64,000 nucleotides of DNA, from NCBI GenBank assembly GCA_947589035.1, contig CANPYZ010000005.1:16634-80633 (forward strand), read 5' to 3'. This document shows positions 18,698-27,569 of this stretch, in pieces. Position 1 is the stretch's first letter; the number at the start of each line of letters is the position of its first letter. A program made the position numbers and the translations under genes. The notes below the pieces were generated by a model, which was not told where the DNA came from, searched no databases, and saw nothing but the letters and a program-made list of their open reading frames with translations. The DNA is from an uncultured Clostridia bacterium. Its GTDB lineage: Bacteria; Bacillota; Clostridia; Oscillospirales; Ruminococcaceae.

Positions 18698-19569
18698 TGA
18701 AAATTCTGGTTGCCGGATTAGGGTTAATTGGCGGTTCAATTTGTAAAGCAATACACACTTACACAGACCATGCTGTTTACGGTTGGAACAGAACGAAAAC
18801 TGTTGCGGAAAAGGCTTTTGCCGAGCATGTCATTGACGGCATAGCCGGAGAAGATTGTTCTGCCTATGACATGATGATTGTTTCACTTTATCCTGATTTA
18901 ACTAAGAAATGGGTCAGAAAATATATTGACACCATGCAGAAAAATGCAATTGTTTTAGACGTAACCGGAGTAAAGGGAAATTTGCCGGAAGAAATGACCG
19001 CATTATGCAGGGAATACGGTGTACATTATTTAAGTACGCACCCGATGGCAGGAAAAGAACGTGCAGGGTTTGACGTTTCAGATGAAAATTTATTTCAGGG
19101 AGCGAATTTTATTATGACTCCACTGGAAGAAACGCCGAAAGCCATTATTGCGCAAGTGCAAAATTTCGCTCATCAGATTGGATTCCGGAAATTCGTGATC
19201 ACTACGCCGGAAATGCACGATAAAATGATTGCCTACACATCACAATTAGCGCATGTTGTGTCAAGTTCCTATGTACAAAGTCCGGAAATTCAGTTTGAAA
19301 GCGGTTTTTCCGGAGGAAGTTTTCAGGACATGACGAGAATTGCCACAATGAATGAAGACATGTGGACGGAATTATTCATGGAAAATCGGGAAGGCTTGCT
19401 GTATGAACTGAATATTTTGATTCAGCATTTGCAGGAATATCAGAAAGCCTTAACAGAAAATGACCGAGACGCAGTTTATGCGTTAATTCGTGACGGAAGA
19501 TTGCGAAAAGAGCAAAATTTACAGAACAGAAGAAATTCTCCGACAGTCATTGACTTAACGAAAAAATAA
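18697..19569 (+). CDS. tyrA: Prephenate dehydrogenase
   Basis: TyrA oxidatively decarboxylates prephenate to 4-hydroxyphenylpyruvate in tyrosine synthesis. The 290-residue protein opens with the NAD-binding loop GLGLIGGS, then has DVTGVKG, STHPMAGKERAGF (catalytic His region) and a helical dimerisation part with TSQLAHVVSSSYV and the GGSFQDMTRIA motif. There is no ACT or chorismate mutase domain. It overlaps the repeat-protein gene by one base (TAATG). No rho-independent terminator is obvious before the next promoter. Confidence 0.92.
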   Translation: MKILVAGLGLIGGSICKAIHTYTDHAVYGWNRTKTVAEKAFAEHVIDGIAGEDCSAYDMMIVSLYPDLTKKWVRKYIDTMQKNAIVLDVTGVKGNLPEEMTALCREYGVHYLSTHPMAGKERAGFDVSDENLFQGANFIMTPLEETPKAIIAQVQNFAHQIGFRKFVITTPEMHDKMIAYTSQLAHVVSSSYVQSPEIQFESGFSGGSFQDMTRIATMNEDMWTELFMENREGLLYELNILIQHLQEYQKALTENDRDAVYALIRDGRLRKEQNLQNRRNSPTVIDLTKK

Positions 19570-19603
19570 TTCAGCGAAATTTTAAAAATTTTTGAAAAAA
19601 CAC

Positions 19604-19632
19604 TTGACAAGCTGTGAAAAATATGCTATAAT
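19604..19632 (+). promoter_or_regulatory. Promoter of the L10 leader-rplJL operon
   Basis: TTGACA (19604-19609), 17-base spacer, TGC-TATAAT (19627-19632). Confidence 0.88.
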
Positions 19633-19639
19633 AGAAAAG

Positions 19640-19765
19640 TCGTGAACAGTAACGTATTCTAAAGACAGCTGGTAGAAATTTCTGTAAATCCAGCCGAGGA
19701 GTGCAAAGAAAGAATCATTAAGAAATTTTCTGCTCTCCTGATACGTTCAGGGGAGCAGTTTTGTT
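19640..19765 (+). ncRNA. Ribosomal protein L10 leader
   Basis: The untranslated leader before rplJ contains the features of the Firmicute L10 leader, including AGACAGCTGGTAG and CAGCCGAGGAGTGCA, and ends in a 12-bp hairpin (19730-19741 with 19747-19758) followed by TTTTGTTTT. L10(L12)4 binding is known to regulate such operons; the terminal hairpin suggests transcription attenuation. The assignment is by position and recognisable motifs. Confidence 0.8.
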
Positions 19766-19808
19766 TTCCGGCGGTCATGGCAAAAATATTTTGCGGAGGT
19801 GAATGGAT

Positions 19809-20312
19809 ATGCCAAGTGCAAAGGTTCTTGAAACCAAACAGGCAAGAGTAAAGGAATTAGCTGAACTGCTGAAAAATAGTGTTTCTGTTGTTCTGGTTGA
19901 TTACAGAGGAATTACTGTAGAACAGGATACAGCACTGAGAAGAAATTTGCGTGAAGCGAATGTCACTTATTTTGTAGAAAAGAACACACTGCTGAAAAGA
20001 GCATTCAACGAAAACGGCGTAACAGAATTTGACGATGTGCTGAACGGCACAACAGCAATTGCTGTTTCAGCAGATGATCAGACAGCACCGGCAAGAATTT
20101 TAGGTGAATTTGCGGAAAAATCCGACACATTCAAGCTGAAAGCAGGTTCAGTAGAAGGGGAATTTTACGATGAAGCGAAAATTATGGCATTGTCGAAAAT
20201 TCCGTCCAAAGATGTTCTTCTTGCGCAGTTGGTGGGTTCTTTACAAGGTCCTATTCAGAAACTGGCGGCAATATTGCAGGCAGTTGTGGACAAGAATGGC
20301 GAAGCTGCATAA
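19809..20312 (+). CDS. rplJ: 50S ribosomal protein L10 (uL10)
   Basis: The 167-residue protein forms the base of the ribosomal stalk and carries L7/L12 dimers. It begins MPSAKVLETKQ and has the uL10 pattern VVLVDYRGITVEQDTALR and FVEKNTLLKRAF. The GGAGGT ribosome binding site at 19795-19800 fits the ATG at 19809 rather than the in-frame ATG at 19803. It is preceded by the L10 leader and followed by rplL, so feedback control of both is expected. Confidence 0.96.
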   Translation: MPSAKVLETKQARVKELAELLKNSVSVVLVDYRGITVEQDTALRRNLREANVTYFVEKNTLLKRAFNENGVTEFDDVLNGTTAIAVSADDQTAPARILGEFAEKSDTFKLKAGSVEGEFYDEAKIMALSKIPSKDVLLAQLVGSLQGPIQKLAAILQAVVDKNGEAA

Positions 20313-20357
20313 GCCTTGCAGCGTAGAAAATTAATTTATGAAAAGGAGATTTTTATC

Positions 20358-20726
20358 ATGGCATCTGAAAAGACACAGAAATTTATTGAAGAAATCAAGG
20401 CACTGAGTGTTTTGGAATTAGCAGAACTGGTAGAAGCAATTCAGGAAGAATTTGGTGTAACCGCAGCAGTAGCAGCAGCACCAGCAGGCGGAGCAGCAGC
20501 ACCGGCAGAAGAAAAGACAGAATTTGATGTTGTATTAGCATCCTTCGGCGACAAGAAAATGGGCGTAATCAAGGCTGTGAAAGACATTCTCGGTCTTGGT
20601 CTGAAAGAAGCAAAAGAAGTTGTTGAAAGCGCACCGAAAGCACTCAAAGAAGGCGTTTCCAAGGCAGAAGCTGAAGAAATCAAGGCTAAACTGGAAGAAG
20701 CCGGCGCAACAATCGAAATCAAGTAA
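20358..20726 (+). CDS. rplL: 50S ribosomal protein L7/L12 (bL12)
   Basis: The 122-residue stalk protein that recruits translational GTPases. It has the N-terminal dimerisation part ([12 protein letters not shown]), an Ala/Pro-rich hinge ([14 protein letters not shown]) and the C-terminal domain with KIGVIKAVK-like [27 protein letters not shown] lies 10 bases upstream of the ATG at 20358; an earlier in-frame ATG/TTG has no ribosome binding site. A terminator follows. Confidence 0.97.
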   Translation: MASEKTQKFIEEIKALSVLELAELVEAIQEEFGVTAAVAAAPAGGAAAPAEEKTEFDVVLASFGDKKMGVIKAVKDILGLGLKEAKEVVESAPKALKEGVSKAEAEEIKAKLEEAGATIEIK

Positions 20727-20744
20727 GCGAAAATCTTACCTAAG

Positions 20745-20773
20745 AAAAGCGGAGGCAAAGGCTTCCGCTTTTT
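20745..20773 (+). terminator. Terminator of rplJL
   Basis: The stem AGCGGAGGC/GCTTCCGCT (one G-T pair, loop AAAG) is followed by TTTTTG. Flanking A-runs could also serve the converging gene cluster. Confidence 0.85.
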
Positions 20774-20775
20774 GT

Positions 20776-21042
20776 TTATCCGGTGAAGGCATGTGTCAGA
20801 AGAATTAAAGCCGTTCCGGGGATTCCGAAGAGGGAGCTTGTCAGCAGATTAGTTAAACAAAGTTCCGGAGCGAAACCAATTATTCCGCCGTAAAAATGCA
20901 GAAGGAATAAAGCCGTTAAACCAGTTACCGCACCGAGAAGAAATGTTCGAATAGGTTTTTGGCGTTTGTGATAAAACAGGAAAAGAATGAAAATGCCCGT
21001 CCCCCATAGCAGCCAATAGAGATACGTTCTGAAAAATTCCAT
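20776..21042 (-). CDS. BofA-like protein (pro-sigma-K processing inhibitor family)
   Basis: An 88-residue membrane protein with an N-terminal membrane segment and two further hydrophobic segments. The C-terminal half, with FYGGIIGFAPELCLTN and TSSLFGIPGTALILL, follows the BofA pattern of a GxxxG-rich helix then LGIPGxxLLL. BofA blocks SpoIVFB cleavage of pro-sigma-K during sporulation in Bacillus. A BofA family call is reasonable from this signature, but the function in this organism is inferred. AAGGAAATGA precedes the ATG. It is the last gene of a four-gene run. Confidence 0.7.
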   Translation of the reverse strand: MEFFRTYLYWLLWGTGIFILFLFYHKRQKPIRTFLLGAVTGLTALFLLHFYGGIIGFAPELCLTNLLTSSLFGIPGTALILLTHAFTG

Positions 21043-21062
21043 AATGTCATTTCCTTTTATAA

Positions 21063-21308
21063 TTATAATAAAATATAGGCAATTGCCAATAAGAGTTCCA
21101 CTTCTGCGCCTTCTTTGTAGAGAAGATACAGCATAGCAAGTAAAGTAAATTTTTCTGTGTCGAGTTTGGAAAGGGAATTTTGCGTTTCGCCGGGTAATTC
21201 AGGCGGTTGTGGGGGGGTTATGGGAACGGCTCTTCTCTGCATTTCACGAGAACGCCGGATAGCATCCTGACGCATAGCATCAAAATTTTGTTGCAAAGAC
21301 TGAGCCAT
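21063..21308 (-). CDS. Small hypothetical protein of the BofA-linked cluster
   Basis: An 81-residue protein. The N-terminal half is polar, with a basic stretch (RQDAIRRSREMQRR) and a Pro-rich linker (ITPPQPPELPGE); the C-terminal half is a hydrophobic helix-rich segment (FTLLAMLYLLYKEGAEVELLLAIAYILL in two pieces around residues 55-81). I do not recognise a family. GAGGTGA is spaced correctly for ATG 21308, not for the ATG at 21314. It lies between two other small genes on the same strand. Confidence 0.65.
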   Translation of the reverse strand: MAQSLQQNFDAMRQDAIRRSREMQRRAVPITPPQPPELPGETQNSLSKLDTEKFTLLAMLYLLYKEGAEVELLLAIAYILL

Positions 21309-21338
21309 AACCATTCACCTCATAAAAATATGTTTCAT

Positions 21339-21683
21339 TCAGAATAAATTCTGCAGCATTCCGGAAGATTGTAATTGTTTCCATACATGCCAGAGTTTCA
21401 GCATTTTAACGGCTTTATCTAATTTTTCCTGTCGGGGCTGTCTTAAATGCGGACGGAGGGCAAGCAGTAAAGAAATATTTTTATCTTCTGGTTGATTACG
21501 GAATAATTCCACAGCTTTCAGCATAACAGACGGGTCAAAATCAGGAGCAGAAGAAACCGGAGGAGAATCTGAAGAAAGATTCTCCGTATTTCCGGATTGA
21601 AACATTTGTGCGAGTTCGGAAATTTGTTTCATACTTTCGGGGTCAGAAAGTAACTCCTGCATCTTGTTGACGAGGTCCTCCAT
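21339..21683 (-). CDS. Small hypothetical protein, helical, of the BofA-linked cluster
   Basis: A 114-residue soluble protein with an N-terminal helical part (EDLVNKMQELLSDPESMKQI), a Ser/Pro/Asn-rich linker and a C-terminal helical domain (VMLKAVELFRNQPEDKNISL, then LDKAVKMLKLWHVWKQL). It has no membrane segment, and I recognise no family. The ATG overlaps the stop of the preceding gene (TAATG), so translational coupling is likely. The DPESMKQI phrase resembles the PQMLNKM part of the neighbour at 21683-21928, suggesting related short helical repeats. Confidence 0.65.
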   Translation of the reverse strand: MEDLVNKMQELLSDPESMKQISELAQMFQSGNTENLSSDSPPVSSAPDFDPSVMLKAVELFRNQPEDKNISLLLALRPHLRQPRQEKLDKAVKMLKLWHVWKQLQSSGMLQNLF

Positions 21684-21928
21684 TACTGACCGCCCGTTAA
21701 TTTCTGGTAAAGGGCTTTTGCTTGTGGGGTACTCATCATTTTATTCAGCATCTGAGGATTTTTCACTGCTTGTTGAAACTTGCTTGCTTCTGAAGGGGAC
21801 ATATTTTTCATGGCGTTGTCGAATTTTCCAGCTTCGAGTTCCTGCCGGAGTTGTTCAGAAGAAACGCCGAGTTTTTTGCTAACAACTTGCAAAAGGGCAT
21901 TTAAATTTTGTATTTCGGATGGATTCAT
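21683..21928 (-). CDS. Small hypothetical protein, first gene of the BofA-linked cluster
   Basis: An 81-residue helical, soluble protein starting MNPSEIQNLNALLQVVSKKLG with the phrase SPSEASKFQQAVKNPQMLNK. I recognise no family. AAAGGTG lies before the ATG. It heads a minus-strand run of four small genes ending with the BofA-like protein, and overlaps the second gene by one base. Confidence 0.65.
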   Translation of the reverse strand: MNPSEIQNLNALLQVVSKKLGVSSEQLRQELEAGKFDNAMKNMSPSEASKFQQAVKNPQMLNKMMSTPQAKALYQKLTGGQ

Positions 21929-21971
21929 AGAAAAAACACCTTTCTTTCAGAAAATCTTTCTGCAAACGCTA

Positions 21972-22000
21972 TTGTAATTTGTTGCAGTTTGTGTTATAAT
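21972..22000 (+). promoter_or_regulatory. Promoter of the YfcE-like gene
   Basis: TTGTAA (21972-21977), 17-base spacer, TGT-TATAAT (21995-22000), between the divergent gene clusters. Confidence 0.7.
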
Positions 22001-22043
22001 GGAAATAGATTCCTGAGAATAAAAATAAAAGGGGCTGATTGCG

Positions 22044-22535
22044 ATGAAAATTATTATTATTTCCGATACACATGGCGGATATAAGGCTTTACATGAAGTA
22101 ACGCTCCTGCATAAACATGCAGACATGTTCATTCATTTAGGGGACGGGGAAAAAGATTTATACCAGCTTTTCCAGAATGAACCATGGGCGAAACAGAAAT
22201 ACCAGTGTTTAACCGGAAATTGTGACTACCGGAAAGAAATTGCTACATACCAAACATTGACGCTTGATTTACCGTACGGGCATAAAATTTTTGCTGCGCA
22301 TGGGGATTTACTTAGTGTAAAATACGGAACAGCAAGAATTGTTTACGAAGCGAAACAACATCATGCAGATATTGTTCTGTACGGGCATACACATGTCAGT
22401 GACTGCCGATATGAAGACGGAATATATATTATCAATCCAGGAAGTCTGAGTATTCCGAGAGACGGGAAAAAACCAAGTTATGCGCTGATGGATATTTCCG
22501 AAAAGGGAATACTGCCAAATTTAGTATTTGTCTGA
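22044..22535 (+). CDS. YfcE/MJ0936-family metallophosphoesterase
   Basis: A 163-residue calcineurin-like phosphodiesterase. All five metal motifs are present: SDTHGG, HLGDGEKD, LTGNCD, AAHGD, and YGHTHVSD, followed by INPGSLSIPRDG, which is typical of the YfcE group. Members hydrolyse phosphodiester bonds in vitro; the physiological substrate is unknown. Own promoter and AAAGGGGCTGATT ribosome binding site. Confidence 0.9.
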   Translation: MKIIIISDTHGGYKALHEVTLLHKHADMFIHLGDGEKDLYQLFQNEPWAKQKYQCLTGNCDYRKEIATYQTLTLDLPYGHKIFAAHGDLLSVKYGTARIVYEAKQHHADIVLYGHTHVSDCRYEDGIYIINPGSLSIPRDGKKPSYALMDISEKGILPNLVFV

Positions 22536-22599
22536 ATCAGTCGCCTATATAGTATATGCAGCATATGTGAAAAAATTGCTGTTGCGGAGGTAATTATTT

Positions 22600-25077
22600 T
22601 TGAAAAAAACCGGAACTGAACGGTATTGGTTAGCATTTGGGTCAGGGTTTATGAGTTTGTTGATGATTCTGATACCGTTAATGATTATGGATAAGGGATA
22701 TATGATATATTACGGGGATTTTGTTTCACAGCAGCTGCCGTTTTATCAGCTTGCGAATGAAACAGTAAGGAACGGCGGTTTATTCGGCTGGAACTGGTAC
22801 ACAGATTTAGGGAGTAGTTTTTTAGGGTCGTATGCGTTTTACCTTGTGGGGAGTCCGTTTTTCTGGCTAACGGTCATTTTGCCGGAAAATTGGGTATTAT
22901 ATGCGATACCGTGGTTGTTATGTTTAAAACATGGTTTAGCGAGTCTTACAGGATATGCCTATATTAGAAGATTCGTGAAGAAACCGGAAGCGGCGGTGAT
23001 TGGCGGGTTATTATATGCGTTTTCCGGCTTTCAGGTATTTAATATATTTTTCAATCATTTTCAGGACGTAACAGCATTTTTCCCGCTGATGTTAATTGCA
23101 ATGGAAGAATTAATTAATCATCAGAGAAGAGGCTGGTTTGCGGCGAGTGTTGCGTTAATGGCAATGATTAATTATTTTTTCTTTGCAGGGCAAGTGGTTT
23201 TTTTAATTATTTATTTTATTCTACGCTGTGGAAGTCAGGATTTTCATGCGAATGGGAAGAAATTCATTGCTTTAGGGATAGAAGCAATTACAGGAGTATG
23301 TATCGCTTGTGTCATATTATTACCGGCAGCAATAGCAGTAATTTTTAACAATCGAGTGTCAGAATATTTATTCGGTCAGGATATGATTTTATATTCGGAT
23401 AAGACAAGAATTATTCGCATTATTCAAAGTTTTTTCATGATACCGGACCCACCAGCGAGAACGAATTTATTTCAGAGTGAACATGCGAAATGGGCATCTA
23501 TAGGGGGATATTTGCCATTATTTTCAATGGCGGGAGTAATTGCTTTCATGCAGAAAAATAAAAAACACTGGGCAAGCCGAATGATTACATTTTGTTTTGT
23601 CTGTGCGTTAGTGCCAATATTAAACAGTATATTTTACATGTTGAATGCGGCATATTATGCGAGATGGTATTACATGCCCATATTGATTATGGCAATGATG
23701 ACAGCTTATGCATTAGATGATGAAGAAATTCAATGGAACAAGGGAATGAAAATTTGTTTGCTGATGTTAGGAATATTTGGTTTAATTTCTGTTTTGCCGA
23801 CGAAAGAAGACGAAGAAGTTAAATTTTTCGAATTTGCCTTGATTCCAATATATTTCTGTATAGCGTTAATCATTAGTGTATTATGTTGGGTTGGAGCGAA
23901 ATATCTTTTAAATTTACGGCAGAAGAAAAAACTTTTCTGGAAGAAAGCAGTGATTTTGACAGTCATTTCTTGCATGGCGTGTACAGGGACAATTGTGTAT
24001 TTCGGAAAAGTTGTCGGCGTAGTTAATATGCAGGGGAAAACTTATATTCAAGAGGCAATTCACGGAAAAGAACAATTAAGTATTTCCTATGAAAATGATG
24101 AAGCAGATTATTTCCGGACGGATATTTCGGAAAATTATGATAATTACCCAATGTTTTGGGGATTGTCAAGCATGAAATGTTTTCAGAGTGTTGTTAGCCC
24201 GTCAATCATGGATTTCTATGAAAGTATTGGCATTACTCGTGATGTGGCATCTCGTGCAGACACGGAACATTATACTTTACGAGGGTTATTTTCAGTAAAA
24301 TATTATTTTGACAAAATTCCGGAAAAAACGAAATTTTCAGAAGAAGATGAAGAAGAAACGGAAAAAGAAGAATTAAATTTACCCGGCTTTGTCTACGACA
24401 GGGAAGAAAACGGATTTAAAATTTACCGGAATGAATATTATTTGCCAATGGGGTTCACTTATGATAAATTTGTCACGGAAGAAACCATGAAAGAAGAAAA
24501 AGATTTCGTGAGGGAAAAAATGCTGATTCATGCATTAATTTTCAATCAGGAACAGAAACAGAAATATCAGGAACAGTTAGAAGAAATTGAAAATATTTCT
24601 GATATTTCTTTAACAAAGCGAAGTTATTTGAATGCTTGTGCCGCTCATCAGGAAAAAGCTTGTCATGATTTTCATTATGATGCGAAAGGTTTTTCAGCGG
24701 AAATCACATTAGAAAAACCGGAAATGTTATTTTTCAGTGTTCCCTATGACGACGGCTGGACGGCAGAAATTAACGGTCATTCCGTGGAAATTGAAAATGT
24801 CAGCGGCGGATTTATGGCAATTCTTTGTGAAGCCGGCGAAAATAAAATTATTTTTCATTATCAGTTGCCAGGCTTGAAAATAGGAATCATTATTTCTGTT
24901 ACAGGGCTTTTACTTTTAGGAATGTATTTGATTTTCGGGAAGAAATTAGTTTCCGGCACACCGCATTCCGGAGAATATACCTATCGTTCCGGAGTACAGG
25001 CGGAAAATGCTTATTTTGATTATTTAAAACACTATGCAGAAAGGGCGAAAGAACATGAACACAGCACATCTGAATGA
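22600..25077 (+). CDS. YfhO-family multipass membrane protein
   Basis: An 825-residue membrane protein with about twelve transmembrane segments in residues 1-480, one large outside domain (about 485-780), and a last membrane segment near 775-795. Features such as YYGDFVSQQLPFYQL near the N-terminus and a YDDGWTAEINGHSV near residue 720 fit YfhO, a GT-C-like glycosyltransferase involved in lipoteichoic or cell-wall glycan glycosylation in Bacillus. The start is TTG at 22600, nine bases after CGGAGG. It overlaps the Nudix gene by 23 bases. Confidence 0.85.
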   Translation: MKKTGTERYWLAFGSGFMSLLMILIPLMIMDKGYMIYYGDFVSQQLPFYQLANETVRNGGLFGWNWYTDLGSSFLGSYAFYLVGSPFFWLTVILPENWVLYAIPWLLCLKHGLASLTGYAYIRRFVKKPEAAVIGGLLYAFSGFQVFNIFFNHFQDVTAFFPLMLIAMEELINHQRRGWFAASVALMAMINYFFFAGQVVFLIIYFILRCGSQDFHANGKKFIALGIEAITGVCIACVILLPAAIAVIFNNRVSEYLFGQDMILYSDKTRIIRIIQSFFMIPDPPARTNLFQSEHAKWASIGGYLPLFSMAGVIAFMQKNKKHWASRMITFCFVCALVPILNSIFYMLNAAYYARWYYMPILIMAMMTAYALDDEEIQWNKGMKICLLMLGIFGLISVLPTKEDEEVKFFEFALIPIYFCIALIISVLCWVGAKYLLNLRQKKKLFWKKAVILTVISCMACTGTIVYFGKVVGVVNMQGKTYIQEAIHGKEQLSISYENDEADYFRTDISENYDNYPMFWGLSSMKCFQSVVSPSIMDFYESIGITRDVASRADTEHYTLRGLFSVKYYFDKIPEKTKFSEEDEEETEKEELNLPGFVYDREENGFKIYRNEYYLPMGFTYDKFVTEETMKEEKDFVREKMLIHALIFNQEQKQKYQEQLEEIENISDISLTKRSYLNACAAHQEKACHDFHYDAKGFSAEITLEKPEMLFFSVPYDDGWTAEINGHSVEIENVSGGFMAILCEAGENKIIFHYQLPGLKIGIIISVTGLLLLGMYLIFGKKLVSGTPHSGEYTYRSGVQAENAYFDYLKHYAERAKEHEHSTSE

Positions 25078-25612
25078 AACGAAACTGAACGGCGAAACGG
25101 TTTACGAGGGGAAAATATTACATTTAGAACGAGATGAAGTGCAGCTTGAGGACGGCACACAGGCAATCAGGGAAGTTGTCCGGCATTCGGGCGGCGTGTG
25201 CGTTCTTGCTGTAACGGACAAGGAAGAAATTTTATTTGTCCGGCAATTTCGCTACCCACATCATGAAGTGACGTTAGAAATTCCTGCCGGAAAATTAGAA
25301 GTCGGCGAAAATCCGGAAGAATGCGGAAAGCGTGAACTTTTGGAAGAATGCGGCTGTACGGCGGATCAATTTACTTACTTAGGGAAAATTTACCCGACAC
25401 CGGCATATTGCAGTGAAGTCATTCGCATGTATTTAGCGGAGGGTTTGCATTACGGAAGGCAAAGTTTAGATGAAGATGAATTTTTAGACGTGGAAAAAAT
25501 TCCATTTCCGGAAGCGGTAAAGCAAGTACTTTCGGATAAAGTGCCGGATTCGAAAACGCAGATTGCCATATTAAAATATGCAGCAATGAAAGCCGGCTAT
25601 GCCAACACATAA
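25055..25612 (+). CDS. Nudix hydrolase, ADP-ribose pyrophosphatase-like
   Basis: A 185-residue Nudix enzyme, likely hydrolysing ADP-ribose or similar nucleoside diphosphate sugars. The Nudix box is intact: GENPEECGKRELLEECG, with the preceding EIPAGKLE typical of the ADPRase subgroup, and YPTPAYCSEVIRMYLAEGL later. The start at 25055 follows AAAGGGCGAAAG; the ATG at 25034 is too early. The gene overlaps the end of the YfhO gene. Confidence 0.88.
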   Translation: MNTAHLNETKLNGETVYEGKILHLERDEVQLEDGTQAIREVVRHSGGVCVLAVTDKEEILFVRQFRYPHHEVTLEIPAGKLEVGENPEECGKRELLEECGCTADQFTYLGKIYPTPAYCSEVIRMYLAEGLHYGRQSLDEDEFLDVEKIPFPEAVKQVLSDKVPDSKTQIAILKYAAMKAGYANT

Positions 25613-25638
25613 AAAAAGGGAACGCATTCAGCGTTCCC
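25608..25638 (-). terminator. Terminator of spoVG (minus-strand orientation)
   Basis: An 8-bp perfect stem GGGAACGC/GCGTTCCC (25618-25625 with 25631-25638) is followed in minus orientation by seven T. In plus orientation there is no T-run, so it probably ends spoVG transcription. Confidence 0.8.
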
Positions 25639-25671
25639 ACATAGAATGAAAAGTGTTGTTAATCTGTCTGT

Positions 25672-25962
25672 TTATGCTGTTTCTGTCTGGTCTGTTGCTT
25701 CTGTCAGTGCGAGGTAATTCTGATAAGCTTCAAGAATTTTTTCCTCAAAAAGTTTGCGGGCATCCGCCTGAATTGGATGTACAATATCCCGGAAAATGCC
25801 GTTTTCGTCACGGCGGCTTGGCATAGCGATGAACAAACGGGAGTCGCCCTGAACGATTTTGATGTCATGGACGGCGAGCATATGATCAATTGTAATAGAA
25901 ACAATAGCTCGCAAGCGTCCTTCCGTGATGAGTTTCCGGATTTTAATGTCAGTGATTTCCAT
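25672..25962 (-). CDS. spoVG: SpoVG regulatory protein
   Basis: The 96-residue protein begins MEITDIKIRKL and has MLAVHDIKIVQGDSRLFIAM and PSRRDENGIFRDIVHPI, the family signature. SpoVG is a site-specific nucleic-acid binding protein that affects septation in sporulating Bacillus and virulence or division genes in other Firmicutes. An AAGGAGG ribosome binding site lies 11 bases upstream. It is divergent from murC; I see no clear sigma-A promoter for it. Confidence 0.95.
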   Translation of the reverse strand: MEITDIKIRKLITEGRLRAIVSITIDHMLAVHDIKIVQGDSRLFIAMPSRRDENGIFRDIVHPIQADARKLFEEKILEAYQNYLALTEATDQTETA

Positions 25963-26078
25963 AATTTTATTAACCTCCTTAAATCATGGAATGCTGCTCT
26001 CAAAAAATAATTAACATCAATTTGTATAAAATTTTCCGCACCGGATGATACTATCAGGAGAGGAATGGACAGAATGAA

Positions 26079-26106
26079 TTGAAAGCAGTACTAAGAATAG
26101 TATAAA
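26079..26106 (+). promoter_or_regulatory. Candidate promoter of murC
   Basis: TTGAAA (26079-26084), 16-base spacer, TATAAA (26101-26106). Unlike most promoters here it lacks the TGN extension, so confidence is moderate. Confidence 0.5.
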
Positions 26107-26147
26107 CGGAATTTGTTTCAGAATTAAGAAGAAATTAGGTGTATTTT

Positions 26148-27569
26148 ATGAACAAATCAATTTTAGACGAAAAAAAACATATTCATTTTATCGGAATCGG
26201 CGGAAGTGGTATGTATCCACTGGCGCAAATCCTTCATGCGAAAGGATTTTACCTGACTGGTTCGGATAATAATGAAACAGACACGCTGCAAGCAGTGCGG
26301 AATATGGGCATTCCGGTGACATTAGGACAGCGTGCGGAAAATATTGACGGAGCAGATTTGATTGTGCATACAGCGGCAATCATGGCAGACAATCCGGAAC
26401 TCATTGCCGCAAAGGCTTCCGGCGTTCCTGTTCTGGAAAGAAGTGAATTATTAGGCATTGTCAGCAGTTGGTATGATAATGCGATATGCGTTTCAGGAAC
26501 GCACGGGAAAACAACAACAACGGCAATGCTTGCGCAAATTCTGCATGATGCCGGAATAGATTTGTCTGCATTCATTGGCGGGAAACTTCCTTGCATTGGT
26601 GGCAGTGGCTGTGCCGGAACGAGTGATATTTTCGTCTGTGAATCCTGTGAATTTGTGGATACGTTTTTGAAACTCTATCCGGACACGGCAGTCATTTTAA
26701 ATATTGACGCTGACCATTTAGATTATTTCAAAACAGTGGAAAATATTATTCGTTCGTTTCATCGTTTCTGCGAATTGACTTCTCATGCAATTATTTACAA
26801 CGGAGATGATGAAAACACTTGTCAGGCAGTGAAAGGAATTACCGGAAAGGAAATGATTTCTTTCGGGTATAAAGAAAATAATTTTTACCGTGCAGCGGAA
26901 GTAAAGCATTCCAGCGGAAAAACGGGTTTTACTGTTTTGAAAGATGGGAAAACATTAGGTGAAATTACGCTTCAGGTGCCTGGAGAGCATAATGTGTTGA
27001 ACGCTTTAGCGGCAGTAGTTTGCTGTGACCGTTTAGGAATGGAATTTGAAAAAATTCAGAAAGGGCTTGCTGTATTTCGTGGAGCGGGCAGAAGATTTGA
27101 AATTAAAGGGGAAGTGAACGGCGTGACTGTAGCAGACGATTATGCACACCACCCAACGGAATTGACCGCAACGTTAAAAGCAGCGAAAGAAATGTCCTAC
27201 CGGAGAATCATTGCTGTATTTCAGCCGTTTACGTTTTCAAGAACGGTTCAGCATTTGGAAGAATTTGCCGAATCGTTAAGCATTGCAGACGTTGCCGTAT
27301 TAACAGACATTATGGGTTCACGGGAAAAGAATGACTGGAATATTTACACGAGAAACCTTGCGGAAATCATGAATAATGCGGTATATTTTCCGCAAGATGA
27401 ATCAGCGGAATATACAGACGAACGGAAATATAAAAATTTTCAAGATGTTTGCCAGTATGTGACGGAACATGTTCAGCCAGGGGATTTAGTGTTGACTATG
27501 GGGTGCGGAGACATTAACAAAGTAGCCAAAATGATTCTTGACACGTTACAGAAAGGAAATCACACATGA
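26148..27569 (+). CDS. murC: UDP-N-acetylmuramate--L-alanine ligase
   Basis: MurC adds L-Ala to UDP-MurNAc, the first peptide step of peptidoglycan synthesis. The 473-residue protein has the N-terminal GIGGSGM loop, ATP loop SGTHGKTTTT near residues 117-126, CESCEFVDTFLKL, and VADDYAHHPTELTATLKAA in the C-terminal domain. The ATG at 26148 is six bases after AGGTG; an in-frame GTG at 26139 overlaps that site. The stop overlaps the next start (ATGA). Confidence 0.96.
   Translation: MNKSILDEKKHIHFIGIGGSGMYPLAQILHAKGFYLTGSDNNETDTLQAVRNMGIPVTLGQRAENIDGADLIVHTAAIMADNPELIAAKASGVPVLERSELLGIVSSWYDNAICVSGTHGKTTTTAMLAQILHDAGIDLSAFIGGKLPCIGGSGCAGTSDIFVCESCEFVDTFLKLYPDTAVILNIDADHLDYFKTVENIIRSFHRFCELTSHAIIYNGDDENTCQAVKGITGKEMISFGYKENNFYRAAEVKHSSGKTGFTVLKDGKTLGEITLQVPGEHNVLNALAAVVCCDRLGMEFEKIQKGLAVFRGAGRRFEIKGEVNGVTVADDYAHHPTELTATLKAAKEMSYRRIIAVFQPFTFSRTVQHLEEFAESLSIADVAVLTDIMGSREKNDWNIYTRNLAEIMNNAVYFPQDESAEYTDERKYKNFQDVCQYVTEHVQPGDLVLTMGCGDINKVAKMILDTLQKGNHT

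Noticed and set aside
25963..26078. Sigma-H promoter for spoVG
   Set aside because: A GCGGAAAATTT stretch is present on the minus strand but no matching GAAT -10 at the right distance.
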